From Eutreptiella sp. 'Long Island Sound 2002' (lineage: Eukaryota > Euglenozoa > Euglenophyceae > Eutreptiales > Eutreptiaceae): a DNA stretch of 64,000 bases. Made by a program: the position numbers and the translations under genes. This document shows positions 55,255 to 64,000 of this stretch, one piece after another (positions within the stretch are counted from its first letter, which is position 1; every line of letters begins with the position of its first letter). The stretch is taken from positions 96,785,474 through 96,849,473 of the forward strand of contig OZ038384.1 of the NCBI GenBank assembly GCA_964036045.1, read 5' to 3'. The notes beneath the pieces are model-generated. The model was not told the DNA's origin, did no database searches, and saw nothing but the letters and a program-made list of their open reading frames with translations.

Positions 55255-58200
55255 ACGAATCACATGAACAGGGGTTGCAATGCAAAAGTGCTGGCACATG
55301 GGGTGCACTGCACAAGCGGCTGGGCGGGGTTTGCAGTGCACAAGCGGGTAGACATAACTAGCGCCGCATTAGCGACTGGGTGCAGGGTGTCGCATAGAAG
55401 CGGTCGGGTATTGTGCGATATAGGGCTAGACGTGGATGGTGCCGCAAAAAGGCCCAAACATAGGTCGCGCCACACAAGGCGGTTGAAAAGAGCACGCTCC
55501 GTGACACCCCGTAGGGCTCTGAGCGGGGGCTGCAGGGCAAAAGGCTAGCCACAGCTTGCACCGCAAAAATGGACAAATGTGGGTGCGTTGCGCTGCACCA
55601 ATTAGGTGGGACACACATGCTCCACAAAAGCAACAACACATAGGTTGTGCCGGACCGGGGGCTAAGTGTCGGTGGCAACGCCAAAGCGGAGTACCGGGGT
55701 ATGGCTCCGTGCGACCTAGAGGTGGGCTGCGCTACATGCATGGCTAAACACAGGTTGTGGCACAAGGGCGGCTAAACATCCCTTGTGCTGCAATTGGGGC
55801 TGCAGGTAGCCCTGCACGGGCGGCTAAACGCGGATTGCCCCGCATGGGCGGCTAAGAACGGGGTGGCCCAAGCTGGTGCCGGTGGGTGGGTTGCGCCGCA
55901 TGCTCGCGCAACACGAGTTGGCCCCGCATGGGCGGCGAAGAACGGAGTGGACCAACCTGGTGCCTGTAGGTGGTTTGCGCCGCATGGACGCTTAACACGA
56001 GTCGTGCCGCGAGGGGGGAGGGAGACCCAGGTTGCACCGTAAGTACGGGTAAACTCGGGACGTGCCCGCCGGGGGCTCAAGGTGGGTCCCGCCGCATGAG
56101 TGGCTCAAAACCGCTTGCGTCTGAAGGGCCGCTAGACATGGGATGCCCCGCACGGTCGAATAAACGGGTTGTGTCGCGTGGGCGGCTGAATACCAGTTGC
56201 AACAGATGGCCAGCTAAACATGGGCTACACCGAACGGGTGGCTAAACACCCTTTGCGCAGCATAAGCGCATGGGGCGCAACCCGTGTTTAGCCGCCCATG
56301 CAACGCAACCATGTGCCGCCACCCGTATATAGCCGTGCATGCGATGCAACCTGCCTCATGCGGCGCAATGCGTGTTTAGCCACCCGTGTAGCTCAACCAT
56401 GTTCAACCACGTATGCGGTGCCACCCGTGATTAGCCGCCCAAGCGCTGCAATCCGTGTTTCGGCGCCCATGCGGCGCAACCTGTGTCCGGTTGTGCATGC
56501 GTCGCAACCCATGATTACCCACCTGTGCGGCACAACACACTTCCAGCCGCGCGTGCGGCGTAACCCATGTTTAGCCGCCCATGGGGCGGACGGGTGTTTA
56601 GCCACGTGTTCAGCGTAGCCCGTTTGTGGCTGCCCATGTGGCATATCCCGTGTTTAGCTGCACGTGGGGCGCAACCCATTATCAGCCGTCAATGCGGCCC
56701 CGGTCATATTTGGCCGCGCATGGGGTGCAACCCGTGTTTAGCCGCACCTGAACACGGGTTGTGTTGCACGAGCGGCGAAACACGAGTTGCGCCACACGGG
56801 CAGCTAACCATGCATTGCGCTGCATGACAAGCTAAATGCTGGTTGCGCCGCATGTGCGGCTGAACACGGCTGGCGCCGCATGGGCGCCTGCAGAAGCGGG
56901 TAAATACGGGTGGCGCAACATTGGCTTGGGCAGCTCATGCGGTGCAACCCACTTTCAGCCGCCCATGTGGCAAAAGCCGTGCTTAGCCGCACATGCGGCG
57001 CGGCCCGTGTTGAGATGCCGGTACCACCCAACCAGTGTTTAGCCACCCGTTGCAGCACAACCCAGTGTCAACCGCCAATGTGGTGCAACCCGTGTTCGGC
57101 TGTGCAAGCACCGAACCCGTTTTTAGCCCTCCATGCGGCACAACCTAGGTCCAGCCGCCCATGCAGCGCAACCAGTGATTAGTCGCGCATGCGGTGCAAC
57201 CCATGTTTAGCCGCCCGTGCGCGCAACCCATGTTTAGCAGTCCATGCCGCGCAACTCATGCTTACACGCCCATACGGCATACTCCGCCTTTAGCCGCATA
57301 TGCGGCCCAACCCATGCTTGGCTACTCGTGTGGCGCGACCCACTTTCAACAGCTAAACACAGCTTGGGCCGCATGGGCGGTTGCACGTGGGTTGCGTCGC
57401 ATGGGCGGCAGAAAACCCGTTGGGCCGCAAAGGCCGCCAAACTGGGGTTGCGCCCCACGGGCGCCCGAACGTGGGTTGCTCCGCATGGTCGAGGGACATT
57501 GGTTGCGCCAGTGTGGGCGCCTGAAAGTGTGTTGCGCCGCAAGGGCGGCTGAACAGGGGTTGCGTGACAAGGGCAGCTAGACACACGATGCACTGCACGG
57601 GGAACGCTGCATGGATGGCGAAACAAGAGTTGCACCGCGTGGGTGACTAAACACGGGTTGTGCCTCACGGGTAGCCAAAAGTGGAGCACGCCGCATAGGG
57701 GGGCTAAACACAGGTTATGCCGCATGGGCGGCTAAACACGGGTTATGTTGCATGGGAGGCTTGACACCGTGTGTGCCACACGGGCAGCTAACGATGTGTT
57801 GGACCGCATGAGCGGCCAAACATGGGCGGCGCCGGATGGCCGGCTAAGCACACGATGCACCGCAATGGGAGCCAAACACGGGTTGCATGGACAAGTAAAC
57901 ACGGGATGCGCCACAAGGGTAGCTGAACACAGGTTGCGCCGCATGGGTGATTTCAACACGGGTTCCGCCTCATGAGCGGCTCAAGGTGTATTGTGCCGCA
58001 CAAGCAGCACGTTGTGCTACATAGGTGGATGAAGGTAGGTTGCACCGCACTGGCGGCTAAACATAGGCTGCACCGCACAGGCGGCGAAGCAGGTGATGAA
58101 TCTGCGTTGCGCCGCATAGGCCGCTAAAGCCAAGTCACGCCGCAAGGGCGATGAGGCAGTTCTACCGCACGGGAGGGTAAAGTTGCGCCGCATCAATGCC

Positions 58201-61200
58201 TAAACACGGCTTGGGCCGCATGGGCGGCTAAACATGGGCTGCGCCGCATAGACGGCTAAATACGGGGTACCGCGCACGGGGGGTTTTACACGGGTTGCGC
58301 CGCATGGGTGGCGAAACACGCGATACGCCGCATGGGTGGCGAACCATGCGATGCGCCGCACAAGCAGCTAAACACGGGATGTGCCGCACGAGAGGCGAAA
58401 CATGGGATGTGCCGCATGAGCGGCGAAACACGTGATGCGCCGCACATGCGGCTAAACACGGGATGTGCCGCACGAGCGACGAAGAAGGCGCTGCGCCGCA
58501 TGAGCGACCAATCGCGCCATGCGCCGCACCAGCGGCTAAACACGGGATGTGCCGCACGAGCGGCTGAACACGGTATGCGCCGCACAAGCGGCCAAACTCG
58601 CGACGTGCCGCACATGCGGCTAAACACGGGATGCGCCGCACGAGCGGCTAAACACGGGATGTGCCGCATGAGCGGCGAAACGCGGTATGTGCCGCACGGG
58701 CGGCGAAACACTCGATGCGCCGCACAAGCGGCTAAACACCGGATGCTCCGCACAAGGGGCCAAACGCGCAATGCGCCGCACATGCGGCTAAACACGAGAT
58801 TCGCCGCACGAGCGGCGTAACACGCGATGCGCCGCACAAGCGGCTAAACGCGGGATGTGCCGCACAAGCGGCCAAACAGTGGATGTGCCGCACGGGGGGC
58901 GAAACACGCGATGCACTGCACAAGCGGCTAAACACGGGACGTGCTGCACCAGCGGCGAAACATGGGATGTGCCGCATGAGCGGCCAAACGCGCCATGCGC
59001 CGCACAAGCGGCTGAACACGGGATGTGCCGCACTAGCGGCCAAACATAAGATGTGCCGCACCAGAAAGCTAAACACGGGACGTGCCGCACAAGCGGCAAA
59101 ACACGCGATGCGCCGCACAAGCGGCTAAGCACGGGATGTGCCGCACGGGGGGCGAAACACGCGATGCGCCGCACAAGCGGCTAAACACGGGACGGGCTGC
59201 ATAAGATGTGCCGCACCAGAAAGCTAAACACGGGATGTGCCGCATGAGCGGACAAACCCACCATGCGCCACACAAGCGGCTGAACACGGGATGTGCCGCA
59301 TGAGCGGCCAAACATAAGATGTGCCGCACCAGCAGCTAAACACGGGATGTGCCGCACGAGCGGCGAAACACGCGATGCGCCGCACAAGCGGCTAAACACG
59401 GAATGTGCCGCACAAGCGGCTAAACACGGAATGTGCCGCACAAGCGGCCAAACATAAGATGTGCCGCACCAGCGGCTAAACACAGGATGTGCCGCACGAG
59501 CGGCTAAGCACGGGATGTGCTGCACCAGCGGCGAAACACGGGATGTACCACACTAGCGGCCAAACATAGGATGTGCCGCACTAGCAGCTAAACACAAGAT
59601 GTGCCGCATGAGCGGCCAAACACGCAATGCGCCGCACAAGCGGCTAAACACGGGATGTGCCGCACGAGCGGCGAAACACGTGATAAGCCACAATGGCGGC
59701 TCACGTGCGGCCAAACAGGGGAAGCGCTACAGTGGTGGCTAAAGAACGCGTGCGCCGCAAGGGGTGGTAAACAAATGATAGACTGCACCAGCAGCTAAAC
59801 ACGACATGCGCTGCACGAGCAGATGAACGGGGGATGTGCCGCATGAGTGGCTAAACGTGCGATGTGCCGCACAAGCGGCTAAACAGGGGATGCGCCGCAC
59901 GAGGGGGGAAACACGGGATGCGGATCACTACCGGCAAAACAGGGGACGCGCTATGGCGTGGTGGGTAAACAAAGGATGCGCCGCAAAGGCCGGTAAACAA
60001 ATAACGCGCTACACCAGCAGCTAAACACATGATGCGCTGCGGGAGCAGCTACACACAACATGCGCCGCATGAGAGGCTAAACACCGGATGCGCCGCACTA
60101 AACACGAGATGTGCCGCATGAGCGGCTGAACACGGGATTTATCACACGTGGAGCCAAACACAGGACGTCCCGCATGGGCGGCCAAGCACGGGATGTGCCG
60201 AATGAGCGTGCATACACGGGATGCACCGCAGGGGCAACTAACCAGGGGATACGACGCATTGACGGCTAGACAGGTGATGGGCCGCATTGGCGGATGAACA
60301 CACGATGTGCCCCGCGAGCGGCTAAACACAGCATTTGCTGCACGAGCGGCTAAACACGCGATGCGCTGCACAAGCGGCTAAACAGGACATGACAAGCAAC
60401 GGCGCCGCACTAGCGGCCAAACATAGGATGTGCCGCACAAGCGGCTTAACACGGGATGTGCGGCACGAGTGGCGAAACACGTGATGCACCGCAAAAGCGG
60501 CTAAACACGGGATGTGCCGCACGAGCGGCGCAACACGGGATGTGCCGCATGAGCGGCCAAACGCGCGATGCGCCGCACAAGCGGCTAAACAGGGGATGTG
60601 CCGCACTAGCAGCTAAACACGCGATGCGCCACACTTGCGGCCAAACATAGGATGTGCCGCACCAGCGGCTAAACACGGGATGTGCCGCACGAGCGGCGAA
60701 ACACGCGATGCGCCGCACAAGCGGCTAAACCCGGGATGTGCCGCACAAGCGGCAAAACACACGATGTGCCGCATGAGCGGCCAAACGCGCCATGCGCCGC
60801 ACAAGCGGCTAAACACTGGATGTGCCGCACAAGCGGCCAAACGCGCGATGCGCCGCACAAGCGGCTAAACACCGGATGTGCCGCACGAGTGGCTAAACAC
60901 GGGATGTGTCGCAATAGCGGCCAAACATGGGATCTGCCGCACAAGCAGCTACACACGGGATGTGCCGCACGAGCGGCAAAACACGCGATGCGCGGCACAA
61001 GCGGGCAAACATAGGATGTGCCGCGCCGGCGGCTGAACACGGGATGTGCCACACGAGCGGCGAAACACGCGATGCGCTGCACAAGCGGCTAAACCTGGGA
61101 TGTGCCGCACGAGCGGCGACACACGGAATGTGCCGCATGGACGGCTAAACAGGGGATGTGCCGCACAAGCGGCTAAACACGGGATGTGCCGGAGCGGCCA

Positions 61201-64000
61201 AACGCGCGATGCGCCGCACAAGCGGCTAAACACGGGATGTGTCGCAGTAGCGGCCAAACATAGGATGTGCCGCACAAGCAGCTAAACACGGGATGTGCCG
61301 CACGAGCGGCAAAACACGCGTTGCGCGGCACAAGCGGCTAAACATAGGATGTGCCGCACCGGCGGCTAAACACGGGATGTGCCACACGAGCGGCAAAACA
61401 CGCGATCCGCTGCACAAGCGGCTAAATCCGGGATGTGCCGCAGGAGCGGCGACACACGGAATGTGCCGCATGAACGGTACAACAGGGGAAGTGCCGCACA
61501 AGCGGCGAAACACGGAATGTGCCGCATGAGCGGCCAAACGCGCGATGCGCCGCACAAGCGGCTAAATATGGGATGTGCCGCACAAGCGGCCAAACACGCC
61601 ATGCGCCGCACAAGCGGCCAAACATAGGATGTCCCGCACGCATGTGCCGGACCAGCTGCTAAAAACGGGATGTGCCGCACGAGCGGCTAAACACGGGATG
61701 TGCCGCAAAAGCGGCCAAACGCGCGATGCGCCGCACAAGCGGCTAAACACGCGATGCGCCGCACAAGCGGCTAAACACAGGACGTGCCGCACGAGCGGCT
61801 AAACACGGGATGTGCCGCATTAGCCGCGAAATACGAGATGCGTCCTACTAGTGGCCAAACATAGGATGTGCCGCACCAGCGGCTCAACACGGGATGTGCC
61901 GCATGAGCGGCCGCACGCGCGATGGGCCGCACAAGCGGCTAAACACGGGATGCGCCGCACAAGCGGCCAAACATGGGATGTGCCGCACGAGCGCCGAAAC
62001 AAGCGACGCGCCGCACAAGCGGCTAAAGACGGGATGTGCCACATGAGCGGCAAAACACAGAATGTGCCGCATCAGCAGCCAAACGCGCGATGCGCCGCAC
62101 AAGCGGCGAAACACGGGATGTGCCGCACTAGCGGCTAAACACGGGATGTGCCGCACTAGCGGCCAAACATAGGATGTGCCGCAGCAGCGGCTAAACACGG
62201 GATGTGCCGCATGAGCGGCCACACGCGCGATGGGCCGCACAAGCGGCTAAACACGGGATGTGCCGCACGAGCGGCGAAACACGGGATATGCCGCATGAGC
62301 GGCCAAACATAGGATGTGCCGCACAAGCGGCCAAACATGAAATGTGCTGCACGAGCGCCGAAACACGCGATGCGCTGCACAAGCGGCTAAACACGGGATG
62401 TGCCGCATGAGCGGCAAAACACAGAATGTGCCGCATCAGCAGCCAAACGCGCGATGCGCCGCACAACCGGCGAAACACGGGATGTGCCGCACTAGCGGCT
62501 AAACACGGGATGTGCCGCACGGGGGGCGAAACATAGGATGTGCCGCACCAGCGGCTAAACACGGGATGTGCCGCATGAGCCGCCACACGCGCGATGGGCC
62601 GCACAAGCGGCTAAACACGGGATGTGCCGCACGAGCGGCGAAACACGGGATGTGCCGCATGAGCGGCCAAACATAGGATGTGCCGCACAAGCGGCCAAAC
62701 ATGGGATGTGCTGCACGAGCGCCGAAACAGGCGATTCGCCGCACAAGCGGCAAAACACTGGATGTGCCGCATCAGCAGCCAAACGCGCGATGCGCCGCAC
62801 AAGCGGCGAAACACGGGATGTGCCGCATTAGCGGCTAAACACGGGATGTGCCGCACTAGCGGCCAAACATAGGATGTGCCGCACCAGCGGCTAAACACGG
62901 GATGTGCCGCATGAGCGGCCACACGCGCGATGGGCCGCACAAGCGGCTAAACACGGGATGTGCCGCACGAGTGGCGAAACACGGGATGTGCCGCATGAGC
63001 GGCCAAACATAGGATGTGCCGCACAAGCGGCCAAGCATTGGATGTGCCGCACGAGCGCCGAAACACGCGATGCGCCACACAAGCGGCTAAACGAGGGATG
63101 TGCCGCATGAGCGGCAAAACACTGGATGTTCCGCATCAGCACCCAAACGCGCGATGCGCCGCACAGGCGGCGAAACACGGAATGTGCCGCACGAGCGGCG
63201 AAACACGGGATGTGCCGCACTAGCGGCCAAACATAGGATGTGCCGCACCGGCGGTTAAACATGGGTTGCGCCGCAAGACAGGCGAAACACCGGTTGCGTC
63301 GCATCGGCTACTGAAAAAGGTTTGCGTCGGACGGGTGGCTAATCATGGGTTGCGCCGCACGGGCGGCTAAATACGGGATCTGCCGCATGGGCGGCTAAAC
63401 ACTGCTTGCGCCGCATTGGTGGTGGACAGTGGGTTGCTCCACACGGGCGGTTGAACATCGGTTGCAATGCATGCGCAACTGGAAACGGGTTGCGCCGCAT
63501 GGGCGGCTGAACACGAGTTGCGCTTCATGGGCGGCTACACACGAGTTGCGCCACACAGCTGCTTATAAACGGGTTCTACCGCATGTGCCGCTAAACACGG
63601 GTTGCACCGCATGGGCGGTTGAAGGCGGGTTGCACCACAAGGGCTGCGCCGCATGGGGGGCTAGACACGGGTTGTGCCGCAAGGGCGGCTAAACACGGGA
63701 TGCGCAGCATAGGTGGCCTGAACACAAGTTTGCAGGAAGGGTGGCTAAATAGGGGTTACACAGCATTGGCGGTTAAAGGCGGCTTGCGCCACATGGGCGG
63801 CTGAAGTCGGGTTGCAGCACAACGGCGGCTAACAATGGGTTATGCCGCATGGGCGGCTAAACACGTCCTGCACCGTATGGGCGGCTAAACATGTCCTGCA
63901 CCGCACGGGCAGCTAAACGTGGGTTGTGCCTGACAGGCGGCTAAACAGGGGTGGCGCCGCATTGGCGGCTAAACACGGGTTGCGCTGCATGGTGGTGGCC
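55255..64000 (+). repeat. 28-bp satellite array, continues past the right edge
   Basis: The core monomer is GCGGCTAAACACGGGATG + TGCCGCACAA (28 bp). The junction GCCGC-ACAA-GCGGC is a perfect 5-bp stem with a 4-nt loop, so every monomer boundary can form a hairpin. From about 58.3 to 63.2 kb monomers are uniform (GGGATGTGCCGCAC type). Flanking parts (55.8-58.3 and 63.2-64.0 kb) use the variant GGGTTGCGCCGCATGG and are more diverged; 55.25-55.8 kb is barely recognisable. About 290 monomers fit the length. Cys/Ala/His-rich frames through the array are artefacts. Confidence 0.93.
56270..57345 (-). repeat. Inverted blocks within the 28-bp satellite
   Basis: At about 56270-56747 and 56925-57345 the monomers run in the opposite orientation (CCCGTGTTTAGCCGCCCATG), with forward monomers between and around them. 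That makes four orientation switches in about 1.1 kb, all in the diverged left flank. Confidence 0.82.

Noticed and set aside
58300-63200. CRISPR array (28-bp repeats)
   Set aside because: The 28-bp units are directly adjacent with no unique spacers, and the context is eukaryotic.
58228-63304. Cys-rich ORFs in the satellite
   Set aside because: Frames simply translate the 28-bp monomer; three monomers give an 84-bp period, keeping frames open.

Overview
This is a eukaryotic window. Almost everything recognisable in it is mobile DNA, nested several layers deep, with all coding on the minus strand. LTR, LINE and Helitron families occur together, together with a fragment of a PPi-dependent phosphofructokinase. 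Very GC-rich, stop-poor blocks alternate with ordinary-composition blocks. An alga or other protist is plausible, but nothing here fixes the species. No bacterial operon, CRISPR, rRNA or convincing tRNA gene was found.

Layer 1 (1-4553 and 45087-47744): a very long minus-strand open frame, at least 1,500 codons on the left and still open at the window edge. It carries a Helitron replication-initiator (HUH) domain, Cys/His zinc-binding motifs and, at its N-terminal side, a Ser-rich region and a multi-span membrane region. It is cut in two by layer 2 and rejoins in frame when layer 2 is removed.

Layer 2 (4554-45086): a 40.5-kb Ty3/gypsy chromovirus-type LTR element. It has 534-bp LTRs (8 mismatches), a 5-bp target duplication AGGCA, a PBS complementary to an initiator-tRNA-Met 3' end, and a polypurine tract. 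Gag, a protease plus Dam-like methyltransferase module, RT, RNase H, integrase and chromodomain can all be read, with several stops and frameshifts. The gag ATG lies inside the LTR.

Layer 3 (14123-43477): 29.4 kb inserted in gag between two copies of a 190-bp gag segment. Most is interpretable as one exceptionally large LINE (minus strand). From 5' to 3' it has a hairpin minisatellite, a G/T-rich repeat region, ORF1 (cupin-like segment), a UGA-CGG stop followed after 8 nt by a stem-loop, an APE endonuclease-RT-RNase H frame, an overlapping ORF3 with an RS-like region, a captured phosphofructokinase fragment, an oligo(A)-rich tail region and an (ACCT)n end.

Layer 4 (28092-33142): 5.05 kb inserted in ORF1 between 863-bp direct repeats (99.7% identical), containing an array of 213-bp repeats and ending in a heptamer tail.

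Right flank: 47.7-55.2 kb is gene-poor with diverged duplications. 55.3-64.0 kb is a 28-bp satellite with a hairpin at every monomer junction, a homogeneous core, older flanks and inverted blocks; it continues past the window.
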